From: an uncultured Thalassospira sp.
Lineage (GTDB): Bacteria; Pseudomonadota; Alphaproteobacteria; Rhodospirillales_A; Thalassospiraceae
NCBI GenBank assembly: GCA_946885765.1
Contig: CAMPHD010000201.1
Location: 1-6,269, forward strand
Reading direction: 5' to 3'
Length of the DNA: 6,269 nucleotides
The position numbers and the translations under genes are program-made. The notes beneath the pieces are model-generated. The model was not told where the DNA came from. It saw nothing but the letters and a program-made list of their open reading frames with translations, and did not search any database. This document shows, in pieces, positions 1 to 5,177 of the stretch; position 1 is the first letter of the stretch, and each line of letters opens with the position of its first letter.

Positions 1-42
1 CTTCAGGCGGTGTTCGTTGCGATTGAAATCGGGTTTGTCCAT
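1..42 (-). CDS. Start of an unidentified leftward gene, cut by the window edge
   Basis: Read leftward from the ATG at 42, the minus strand encodes MDKPDFNRNEHRLK and stays open to the window edge. The codons look like those of the real genes in this window (mostly C or G in third position). Stop codons lie in the same frame a few codons upstream of the ATG, and no other in-frame start is available. No good Shine-Dalgarno is visible, and 14 residues are too few to name a family. The gene would be divergent from the substrate-binding-protein remnant at 140. The competing reading, a plus-strand C-terminus ending at the TGA at 79-81, has less typical codons. Existence is plausible; function unknown. 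Confidence 0.35.
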   Translation of the reverse strand, partial: MDKPDFNRNEHRLK

Positions 43-139
43 GCGTCCGATATATTCACCGGATTATCATTGCTGTTTTGATACGGATGATTGCGTACCT
101 GGATACTCGGGTCTTGATGACATTTCCGTGCGGGGGCCT

Positions 140-635
140 ATGGAACGTCCCGTTTGCTGTTTTCTTGCCTGTTTTGTAGCCGCAATCACCTTTTTTTCAT
201 CCCCGGTCGCCAGGGCAAATTCCGGTGAAGGGGCGCTCGTCATCGGCATATCGGTTACGCTTGGCGACAACTGGGACCGGTCTCTTGACGAGACACAGAT
301 CCCGTTCTTTGGCGCCTTGCAGGCTGAGCCGGAATTCAGGGTGGCCGACGGTATTCCGTATAACCGGATAATGGAATTGTTCGAGGCGCGCGACCTTGAT
401 TGTGTGATTGTACGCCTGCTTGAACCCATGCAGGGCGACTGGATCATGTGCCGGGCCTAACCCGGGCGCTTTTACCGCCTGTATGCATGTCGATCTAAGC
501 CTCGTATGCCACGATACGATCCAGACCTGACAACTTGTCGAAGAATTTGACAAAGAAGTTCAATCGATCCGGGCGGCAACCCGGCGTGGCGAAGGAATAT
601 CGACGCCGATTGGCAAGATAACGGCCTCTTTTTGA
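140..635 (+). pseudogene. Decayed periplasmic substrate-binding protein gene (probable)
   Basis: The ATG at 140 opens a 107-residue frame that ends at the TAA at 458-460. It begins with a clear Sec signal peptide: a short n-region, a hydrophobic core at about residues 5-20 and an ARA cleavage site near residue 27. Next comes a stretch in the style of solute-binding proteins of the amino-acid type (GALVIGISVTLGDNW, then IPYNRIMELFEARDLDCVI). Such proteins are normally about 230-280 residues, so this one is far too short. In the +1-shifted frame, at about 498-635, the sequence SLVCHDTIQT, a TGA stop at 528-530, and QLVEEFDKEVQSIRAA resemble the usual C-terminal helix of the same fold. The simplest explanation is an internal deletion, a frameshift and a nonsense mutation. 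The alternative is an intact 107-residue secreted protein. The family assignment is by eye; decay is inferred. Confidence 0.5.
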
Positions 636-1130
636 GAGTCTTCAGATCAGGAGGGAATCGATTGAGGCCGATGTTCGCAGGCCTGAAACAAACACCGATT
701 CCTGACCTTCTGGCATGCAAGTATGTGAAAATGTTCACAGTTCCGGATTGCTAATTACAGAACCTGACATTGGACCTGTTTGAATGATCGTCAGATTGGC
801 GGGCGATGCCAGTCCATACAGCAATCACTTTTTGCCAAGGGAAAAGATACTCTGCCAACCAGACGATTTGCACGATTAACCATTGCAATCGCATATTTCG
901 TCAAAAGCGGAGAAATACTTGCATTCCGGTACGGGGATACGGGTTCATTCTGCTGGGGCGATGGCCATTTGGTGCTATGCCGCGGGCGTTTGGGAACAAT
1001 CCACTTAAATCGACCCGACTCATTCGTGCGGCGAGGTTGTGGCTGAATTCATTCACCCGATCACAAAGCAATATTCGCGAAAAGGTAGCTAAGCACCCGC
1101 TTTGAATAAATAACTTCGTACATGAATCCA
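636..1130. other. Gene-free stretch, no convincing coding sequence
   Basis: Roughly 500 bases without a believable gene on either strand. The open frames present (for example 780-1046 and 806-1105 on plus, and 901-1344 on minus) start at TTG or without a ribosome-binding site, are rich in Cys, Arg and Trp, and have codon use unlike the neighbouring genes. The only structured element I see is the palindrome at 724-739. Because the preceding gene looks decayed, this may be eroded former coding DNA, but I cannot recognise a family in it. Confidence 0.5.
724..739. promoter_or_regulatory. Perfect CRP-type palindrome (TGTGA-N6-TCACA)
   Basis: The sequence TGTGAAAATGTTCACA matches both half-sites and the six-base spacing of the classical CRP/cAMP consensus. 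It also has six-base perfect arms. It lies about 90 bases past the end of the decayed gene and more than 400 bases before the predicted cspA promoter, so the target is unclear. It may be a relic of a lost promoter or serve an unrecognised transcript. Assignment to a CRP/FNR-family regulator is inferred from the motif alone. Confidence 0.4.
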
Positions 1131-1159
1131 TTGCACGACACCCGAAATTCGCGTAATTA
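1131..1159 (+). promoter_or_regulatory. Candidate sigma-70 promoter of the cold-shock gene
   Basis: TTGCAC at 1131-1136 and TAATTA at 1154-1159 are separated by exactly 17 bases, a good housekeeping promoter layout. Transcription would start near 1166 and give a leader of about 140 nt before the ATG at 1307. The stretch 1166-1306 contains no gene of its own. Long structured leaders that control mRNA stability and translation are typical of cspA-type genes. A stretch GACGTAACTTA near 1242 faintly recalls the E. coli cold box but sits too far downstream to be assigned. The promoter is predicted from sequence only. Confidence 0.4.
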
Positions 1160-1306
1160 TTGAAACGATGCAGTATGTCTTTGGTGTGGATGGTTGCCTT
1201 ATGGTTGAGGTTTCCATGCCTGTCAAAAGACCTTCTGCAGGGACGTAACTTAAGCATTTTCCGCGCTTGGGGAATGCGATTACCAAAACTAAGGACGACT
1301 ACGGAT

Positions 1307-1513
1307 ATGGCTACCGGAACGGTTAAGTGGTTCAATGCGACCAAGGGTTATGGCTTCATCACCCCGGACGAAGGCGGCAAGGATGCATTCGTGCACATCA
1401 CCGCTGTTCAGCGCGCTGGTTTGCAGGGACTTGATGAGGGTCAGAAGGTTCAATTCGAGCTGATTGAAGGTCGTAACGGCCGCATGTCGGCAGAAGAACT
1501 CTCCATCATGTAA
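1307..1513 (+). CDS. cspA: Cold-shock domain protein (CspA family)
   Basis: A 68-residue single-domain cold-shock protein, the usual length for the family. These small OB-fold proteins bind single-stranded RNA and DNA in the cytoplasm and act as RNA chaperones that melt secondary structure. Both signature motifs are present: RNP1 as KGYGFI at residues 13-18 and RNP2 as DAFVHI at 26-31, with the typical start [10 protein letters not shown] and its aromatic surface residues. The ATG at 1307 is chosen because AAGGA lies 11 bases upstream and the family N-terminus begins exactly there; the frame is open back to 1160, but that extension is not family-like. The gene appears monocistronic, with its own candidate promoter and long leader upstream and a strong hairpin terminator downstream. 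Whether it is cold-induced or constitutive cannot be told, since bacteria of this type carry several csp paralogues. Confidence 0.95.
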   Translation: MATGTVKWFNATKGYGFITPDEGGKDAFVHITAVQRAGLQGLDEGQKVQFELIEGRNGRMSAEELSIM

Positions 1514-1549
1514 TTTGATTTTGGATTGCAGCTTTTGCTGACAACCGTT

Positions 1550-1580
1550 AACGCGCCGGTCTCCGGCGCGTTATTCGTTT
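1550..1580 (+). terminator. Intrinsic terminator after cspA
   Basis: A perfect 10-bp stem pairs AACGCGCCGG (1550-1559) with CCGGCGCGTT (1563-1572) across a TCT loop, followed by a T-rich but interrupted tail (ATTCGTTT). It starts 36 bases after the cspA stop and separates that gene from the folate gene downstream. Confidence 0.85.
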
Positions 1581-1646
1581 CAGGACCATTTTGCGTTAAA
1601 CTTGTTTATCGCACCCGTTTCCGACATCGCTATCAGGTTACGCCCC

Positions 1647-2321
1647 ATGCCTACGATCAGCTTGCCCACTCCGCCAAATGTTTCAGACGATGCCGCAATA
1701 TCTGAATGGCGCAAGATTGTGCGCAAGGAATTGCTGGCATGGCGTGACGAGATTGATCCGGCCATCCACAAACAATGGTCCGTGTCTGTTTGCAATGCAA
1801 TGACCGCCATTCTGGCCGAACGGCCAAAGGCGACGGTCGGCTTTTACTGGCCGATCCAGAATGAAATCGATCTGCGCCCGGTGATTGGCGATCATATCGA
1901 ACGGGGGGGGAAGGCAGCCCTGCCAATCGTCCCGGGCAAGGCACAGCCAATGTTTTTTCATGACTGGACGCCGCAAACCGAAATGGTTCCGGGCTTTGCC
2001 CGCATTCCCGAACCGGTCGGGACAAAAGCCGTGTCGATCCATGTCATAATTGCGCCGCTGGTCGGATTTGACGGTCGTGGTTACCGGCTGGGATACGGCG
2101 GGGGCTTCTTTGACCGGACACTGGCAAGCTTGACGGTTCGCCCGCTTGTGGTTGGTGTCGGGTTCGAAGCAACGCGTCATGATGATATCTTTCCCCTTGA
2201 ATATGACATTCCAGTCGACATCATCCTGACCGAGGCAGGCATGCGTCCGGTCACAGCAAAGGCGACTGGCGATGTCGACAGGGCGGATGGATCGTCACCG
2301 CCCTGTTTCCTGTCATCCTGA
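1647..2321 (+). CDS. fau: 5-formyltetrahydrofolate cyclo-ligase (5,10-methenyl-THF synthetase)
   Basis: Catalyses the ATP-dependent conversion of 5-formyltetrahydrofolate to 5,10-methenyltetrahydrofolate, returning the storage/inhibitory folate to the one-carbon pool in the cytoplasm. The 224-residue product shows the family pattern in order: an N-terminal helix with RKELLAWR (about 26-33), the GFYWPIQNEIDLRPV block (65-79), a PEP turn (121-123) and the diagnostic nucleotide-binding loop GRGYRLGYGGGFFDR (143-157). The ATG at 1647 is preferred because an AGG lies about nine bases upstream; an in-frame TTG at 1602 has no ribosome-binding site. The protein is somewhat longer than the common 180-200 residues because of a divergent C-terminal tail of about 25 residues. 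Part of that tail is encoded by a perfect inverted repeat (2278-2306). The gene faces ectD tail to tail. In E. coli and many relatives this gene follows 6S RNA; here the 74 bases after the cspA terminator leave no room for it. Confidence 0.95.
   Translation: MPTISLPTPPNVSDDAAISEWRKIVRKELLAWRDEIDPAIHKQWSVSVCNAMTAILAERPKATVGFYWPIQNEIDLRPVIGDHIERGGKAALPIVPGKAQPMFFHDWTPQTEMVPGFARIPEPVGTKAVSIHVIIAPLVGFDGRGYRLGYGGGFFDRTLASLTVRPLVVGVGFEATRHDDIFPLEYDIPVDIILTEAGMRPVTAKATGDVDRADGSSPPCFLSS
2278..2306. terminator. Terminator-like hairpin at the convergent 3' ends of fau and ectD
   Basis: ACAGGGCGG (2278-2286) pairs perfectly with CCGCCCTGT (2298-2306) around an 11-base loop. It lies inside the last codons of the cyclo-ligase gene and 21 bases beyond the ectD stop on the other strand. 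In the plus direction it is followed by only a short T stretch (TTTCC), and in the minus direction by no T-run. It could act as a weak bidirectional terminator or as a 3'-end stabilising hairpin; the function is inferred. Confidence 0.4.
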
Positions 2322-2326
2322 CCGGA

Positions 2327-3238
2327 TTATTCGGCGGCTCGTATTTTGTGCCGGCCGGTCCGTACCGGAACAATATCCTTGCGCGTTGCCAGAAAGTTCG
2401 GGCGTGGCTTCGTACCGCCAAATGGCGCGACCAGCCGGTTCGACATCGCATTATACACGAAAAACAGGTTCGACCTCGGGTAGGGGGTGATGTTGTTGCC
2501 TGACCCGTGCAGGGTATTGCAGTCGAAAATCAGAACAGAACCAGCCGGGCCGACGGGGGAGACAATCCCGTTCTCGTCGACCATCTGCGACAGGTTATCC
2601 TGATCTGGGGTGCCGATTTCCTGTATTTTCAACGAGCTTTTATAGTTCTGGTCGGGCGTTTCCCCGACACAGGAAATGAACTGCTTATGCGATCCCGGGA
2701 TCAGCATCAGTGGGCCATTATGGGCCGAGTTATCAGTCAATGTGATCGACATCGAAAAAGCACGCATACGCGGCATGCCGTCTTCGGTGTGCCAGGTTTC
2801 AAAATCCGAATGCCAGAAGAATTCCTTGCCTTTGAAAGCCGGTTTGAAATTGACCCGCGATTGATGAATGTAAACATCGTCATCCAGAAAATGTTCGGCA
2901 ATCGCGACCAGCCGGTCATCGGATATCAGGCGCGCGAACACGTCACTTTTATCATGGACGCGGAAAACGCTGCGTACTTCGTTGCTGCCCGGTTCTGAAA
3001 TAACCTCGTCATCGGCCGGATCCGAATTTTCAACCCGATCGGCTTCACGGCGAAGCTGGGCGACTTCTTTTTCGCTGAAAACATTTTTCAGAAACAGAAA
3101 GCCGTTCTTTTCGTAAAATTTCTCATCCTCGGCCGAGCTCATCGGGCAATGGTCCTTGTCGGACCAGATTACCGGATCAACACGATCGAGGATTGTCGGA
3201 TGGGAAGAGTGTCGGGATCGGTACATATCGGTAAGCAT
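2327..3238 (-). CDS. ectD: Ectoine hydroxylase (ectoine 5-dioxygenase)
   Basis: A 303-residue member of the PhyH-like non-haem iron(II), 2-oxoglutarate-dependent dioxygenases. It is predicted to convert the compatible solute ectoine to 5-hydroxyectoine in the cytoplasm, using O2 and 2-oxoglutarate. The EctD signature is present as FFWHSDFETWHTEDGMP (residues 140-156). The iron triad would be H143, D145 and H244 (in NTLHGSG), with R255 as the likely 2-oxoglutarate anchor; these spacings match characterised EctD enzymes. The N-terminus (MLTDMYRSR, DPVIW, KNGFLFLKNVF) is also EctD-like, which separates it from general phytanoyl-CoA dioxygenases. The ATG at 3238 is chosen because AAGGAG lies six bases upstream; the TTG at 3259 would lie upstream of that site. 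The gene stands alone: no ectA, ectB, ectC or ask gene is in the window. An EcfG-type promoter and a palindrome lie upstream, suggesting stress control. Confidence 0.93.
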   Translation of the reverse strand: MLTDMYRSRHSSHPTILDRVDPVIWSDKDHCPMSSAEDEKFYEKNGFLFLKNVFSEKEVAQLRREADRVENSDPADDEVISEPGSNEVRSVFRVHDKSDVFARLISDDRLVAIAEHFLDDDVYIHQSRVNFKPAFKGKEFFWHSDFETWHTEDGMPRMRAFSMSITLTDNSAHNGPLMLIPGSHKQFISCVGETPDQNYKSSLKIQEIGTPDQDNLSQMVDENGIVSPVGPAGSVLIFDCNTLHGSGNNITPYPRSNLFFVYNAMSNRLVAPFGGTKPRPNFLATRKDIVPVRTGRHKIRAAE

Positions 3239-3244
3239 CTCATG

Positions 3245-3250
3245 CTCCTT
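3245..3250 (-). promoter_or_regulatory. Strong Shine-Dalgarno of ectD
   Basis: AAGGAG on the minus strand, six bases before the ATG at 3238. It is the best ribosome-binding site in the window and decides the ectD start against the upstream TTG at 3259. Confidence 0.8.
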
Positions 3251-3273
3251 TGTTGCCAAATGTGCATTCGTGC

Positions 3274-3289
3274 CTGTGATTTGTCACAG
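3274..3289. promoter_or_regulatory. 16-bp perfect palindrome in the ectD leader, possible operator
   Basis: Minus strand CTGTGACAAATCACAG: six-base arms CTGTGA and TCACAG around a four-base centre. It begins 35 bases upstream of the ectD start codon and about 10-25 bases downstream of the transcription start expected from the EcfG-type promoter. A repressor bound here would block transcription. The half-sites resemble CRP (TGTGA/TCACA), but the spacing is four rather than six bases, so another CRP/FNR-family or GntR-type protein is equally possible. As RNA it could form a small hairpin. Confidence 0.45.
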
Positions 3290-3303
3290 ATCGTATGACC
3301 ACC

Positions 3304-3328
3304 AACGTAAAAGGCGGCGGCTGGTTCC
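3304..3328 (-). promoter_or_regulatory. EcfG (general stress sigma factor) type promoter of ectD
   Basis: On the minus strand GGAAC (3328-3324) and CGTT (3307-3304) are separated by exactly 16 bases. This is the consensus GGAAC-N16/17-CGTT known for EcfG/SigT-type sigma factors that run the general stress response of alphaproteobacteria. Transcription would start near 3298 and give a leader of about 60 nt. The target fits: ectoine hydroxylation is an osmotic and heat stress function. The motif match is seen directly; the sigma factor assignment is inferred from the consensus. Confidence 0.6.
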
Positions 3329-3436
3329 CCTTGCTGGCAAAATATCTTCTCAGTCGGTCGGGGATTGCCTGCCGATACCGGAAAATGACTGTTGTGCGAA
3401 AGGCGACAATCAGCGCGCTGCGCCACGCGAAAAATC

Positions 3437-3468
3437 AAAAAATCTTTGGATTGGTGGGGAAGAAAGAT
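3437..3468 (-). terminator. Possible weak terminator of the tRNA-Gln operon
   Basis: Directly after the second tRNA, the minus strand has ATCTTT (3468-3463) and AAAGAT (3447-3442) that could pair across a 15-base loop, followed by six T residues (3442-3437) and a second T-run a few bases on. The stem is AT-only and the loop large, so the T-tract is the stronger part of the evidence. Confidence 0.35.
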
Positions 3469-3541
3469 GGCTGGGGAACCTGGACTCGAACCAGGACTAG
3501 CGGAGTCAGAGTCCGCGGGTCTACCATTAACCTATTCCCCA
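3468..3541 (-). tRNA. tRNA-Gln(CUG), distal copy
   Basis: A 74-nt cloverleaf with encoded CCA. The acceptor stem is TGGGGAA with TTCCCCA, the D-arm GGTTAATGGTAGACC, the anticodon arm GCGGA-CTCTGAC-TCCGC with anticodon CTG (reads CAG), the variable loop TAGT, and the T-arm CCTGG-TTCGAGT-CCAGG, followed by discriminator G73 and CCA. U1-A72, G2-C71, G3-C70 and G73 are the usual tRNA-Gln identity features. It is the second of two tandem copies transcribed leftward. Confidence 0.96.
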
Positions 3542-3604
3542 GCAGGGGTATGTTTGGTGTGATTTTCTGATCGGTCCGAAATGGCTGGGCCGTACATCAC
3601 CAAA

Positions 3605-3619
3605 GCTTGCAAGGCAAGC
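3605..3619. other. Short hairpin in the spacer between the two tRNA genes
   Basis: GCTTGC (3605-3610) pairs with GCAAGC (3614-3619) across a three-base loop, just downstream of the proximal tRNA in the minus direction. In the transcript it is followed by TTT only. It could help 3'-end processing or cause partial termination between the copies; the role is inferred. Confidence 0.35.
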
Positions 3620-3625
3620 AAAGGC

Positions 3626-3699
3626 TGGCTGGGGAACCTGGATTCGAACCAGGACTGACGGAGTCAGAGTCCGTAGGTCTACCGTTAACCTATTCCCCA
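3626..3699 (-). tRNA. tRNA-Gln(CUG), promoter-proximal copy
   Basis: A 74-nt cloverleaf with encoded CCA and the same layout as its neighbour. It has acceptor TGGGGAA/TTCCCCA, D-arm GGTTAACGGTAGACC, anticodon arm ACGGA-CTCTGAC-TCCGT (anticodon CTG), variable loop CAGT, T-arm CCTGG-TTCGAAT-CCAGG, G73 and CCA. Compared with the distal copy, the first anticodon-stem pair is A-U instead of G-C, a compensatory change that keeps the fold. Many alphaproteobacteria charge such tRNAs indirectly through Glu-tRNA-Gln and GatCAB; U1-A72 is compatible with that route, but the charging enzyme cannot be read from this window. Confidence 0.96.
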
Positions 3700-3732
3700 A
3701 CATAGCCTTGAACGCCGTGTGGCGTGGGCCGC

Positions 3733-3761
3733 TATTTATAAAACCGGTGGCACTTTGGCAA
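3733..3761 (-). promoter_or_regulatory. Promoter of the tRNA-Gln operon
   Basis: On the minus strand TTGCCA (3761-3756) is followed after 17 bases by TAAATA (3738-3733); TATAAA at 3740-3735 is an alternative with a 15-base spacer. The following discriminator is GC-rich (GCGGCCC), a feature of stable-RNA promoters that are shut down by the stringent response. The predicted start near 3725 leaves a short leader containing a 5-bp hairpin (ACGCC with GGCGT, 3712-3725) before the mature 5' end at 3699. Confidence 0.55.
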
Positions 3762-3822
3762 GACCTTTTTTCCCCGCCATGTGGTCAGACGCACACGCCT
3801 ATGTGTTAAATGCATACGGGAT

Positions 3823-3850
3823 TTGCCTTGTGCAACATTGTCGGTAAACT
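3823..3850 (+). promoter_or_regulatory. Candidate promoter of the phosphatase-rlmE pair
   Basis: TTGCCT (3823-3828) and TAAACT (3845-3850) are spaced by 16 bases. A second possible -10 element, TATAAA at 3877-3882, has only a weak -35. Both lie upstream of the likely GTG start at 3940 and point away from the divergent tRNA promoter. Sequence-based guess only. Confidence 0.25.
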
Positions 3851-3939
3851 CATATGGATGATTCGCAAGAACGTCATATAAATGTCGTCTTGATGTGATC
3901 AAAGAATTTGCAACCAAAAAGCAAGGCAGGCTGAAACAG

Positions 3940-5118
3940 GTGAAACAGGTATCTTCCCATAGCGACACGCACAGAGCCAGTCGCTCTGATGGCAGTGCTG
4001 CCATGGTCGGAAGTACCGTGATTGATGCGCCGTGCGCGACAGCATCTGGAATCCTGCCCGGCGACAGTCTTGTTGTTGATCGCCCTGCGACGCCTGCCAC
4101 CAGCCATCCGCCGCTTTATGCCGCCATTGATCTGGGTAGTTCGAACTGCCGTTTGCTGGTTGCCCGCCCGTGCAATGACGGGTTCAAGGTGATTGATGCC
4201 TTTTCACGCGTTGTACGCCTTGGCGAAGGTGTCCGCGAAAAGGGATATCTTTGTCAGGCGGCGATTGATCGCGCGATTGATGCGCTTAAGGTCTGCTCAA
4301 AGAAACTGCGCAAACATCCCGGTGCAAAGCTGCGTGCGGTTGCGACCGAAGCCTGCCGTACCGCTGAAAACCGTGCCGAATTTGTTCAGAAGGTTTTTGA
4401 AGAAACCGGCATCGAACTTAAAATCATCAATCCGGACGAAGAAAGCCGTTTGGCACTTCAGGCCTGTTCGGCCTTGCTTGATGAACGCCCCTATGCGGTG
4501 GTGTTTGACATTGGCGGCGGCAGCACGGAAATCTGCTGGATCAAGGTCGATAACATGGGCCAGACCCAGTGCATTGAAACGCTTTCGATGCCGTGCGGGG
4601 TCCTGTGCCTGACCGAACGTTATGCAGGCATCGAACAGCGCCGCGAACGTTTCGAAGCAATGCGCACCGAAATCCGTGACCGGCTTCGTGATTTCGCCAG
4701 CCGTAATTGTTGCTCGGACATTCTTGACGATGGCAAGGTGCAGATGGTTGGCACATCAGGCACCGTGACCACATTCTGCGGTATTGCGCTTGGCCTTGAA
4801 CGGTACGAACGTCACAAGGTCGACGGATCTGATTTGCGGTTCGATGATGCGGAACGCGTCACCGAATTGCTGCTGCGCATGGAAGCCGACAAACGCAAAG
4901 GCCATCCCTGCATCGGGAACCAGCGGGCCGAATTGATGGATGCGGGGGCGGCGATCTTTGCTGCGATTCGCGATATCTGGCCGCTGGCGACGCTAAAAGT
5001 TGCCGATCGTGGCTTGCGCGAGGGAATATTGGTCGATTTGATGCGCGCAGATGGTCATGCTATTGACCCGTGCGATGCGCGACGTCATACAGTGTCCCAT
5101 ATTTCGGCCAATCCATGA
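3940..5118 (+). CDS. ppx: Ppx/GppA-family phosphatase (exopolyphosphatase or pppGpp phosphohydrolase)
   Basis: A cytoplasmic ASKHA-fold hydrolase that removes phosphate from polyphosphate or from pppGpp; the two activities cannot be separated by sequence reading alone. In the 392-residue version the motifs are YAAIDLGSSNCRLLVA (60-75, first phosphate loop), VATEACRTAENR (134-145), the catalytic-glutamate region NPDEESR (164-170), DIGGGSTE (190-197), GTSGTVTT (271-278) and VADRGLREGI (354-363). The C-terminal HD-type domain of the 500-residue E. coli enzymes is absent, as in many short homologues. About 58 poorly conserved, Ser/Ala/Pro-rich residues precede the domain, so the start is uncertain. 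The GTG at 3940 has a GCAGG nine bases upstream; a GTG at 3895 lacks a Shine-Dalgarno, and the first in-frame ATG is at 4003. rlmE follows after 59 bases on the same strand without a terminator, suggesting one transcript. Confidence 0.88.
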   Translation: MKQVSSHSDTHRASRSDGSAAMVGSTVIDAPCATASGILPGDSLVVDRPATPATSHPPLYAAIDLGSSNCRLLVARPCNDGFKVIDAFSRVVRLGEGVREKGYLCQAAIDRAIDALKVCSKKLRKHPGAKLRAVATEACRTAENRAEFVQKVFEETGIELKIINPDEESRLALQACSALLDERPYAVVFDIGGGSTEICWIKVDNMGQTQCIETLSMPCGVLCLTERYAGIEQRRERFEAMRTEIRDRLRDFASRNCCSDILDDGKVQMVGTSGTVTTFCGIALGLERYERHKVDGSDLRFDDAERVTELLLRMEADKRKGHPCIGNQRAELMDAGAAIFAAIRDIWPLATLKVADRGLREGILVDLMRADGHAIDPCDARRHTVSHISANP

Positions 5119-5177
5119 TCGGCGTCATGCCATCGGATCGTACTGGCCTTTAACACGTTTCAGTTCAGGTAAAGAAC

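Noticed and set aside
780..1105. Two overlapping plus-strand open frames in the gene-free stretch
   Set aside because: One starts at TTG, neither has a Shine-Dalgarno, both contain many Cys, Trp and Arg residues, and codon use differs from the real genes.
1242..1252. Cold-box-like sequence GACGTAACTTA in the cspA leader
   Set aside because: Only partial similarity to the E. coli cold box, and it lies about 75 bases downstream of the predicted transcription start instead of near it.
901..1344. Minus-strand open frame of 147 codons upstream of and overlapping the start of the cold-shock gene
   Set aside because: It overlaps the true cspA start in antisense, its composition is Arg/Cys/Asn-rich without recognisable domains, and no ribosome-binding site supports it.
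1573..1646. 6S RNA, often found just upstream of the cyclo-ligase gene
   Set aside because: Only 74 bases separate the cspA terminator from the start codon, which is too short for a 6S RNA, and no long rod-like hairpin is visible.
2507..2998. Plus-strand open frame of 163 codons
   Set aside because: Antisense shadow of ectD, whose signature motifs are unmistakable on the other strand.
4193..4612. Plus-strand open frame of 139 codons inside the phosphatase gene
   Set aside because: Out-of-frame shadow, rich in Arg, Cys and Pro; the phosphatase frame carries all conserved motifs.
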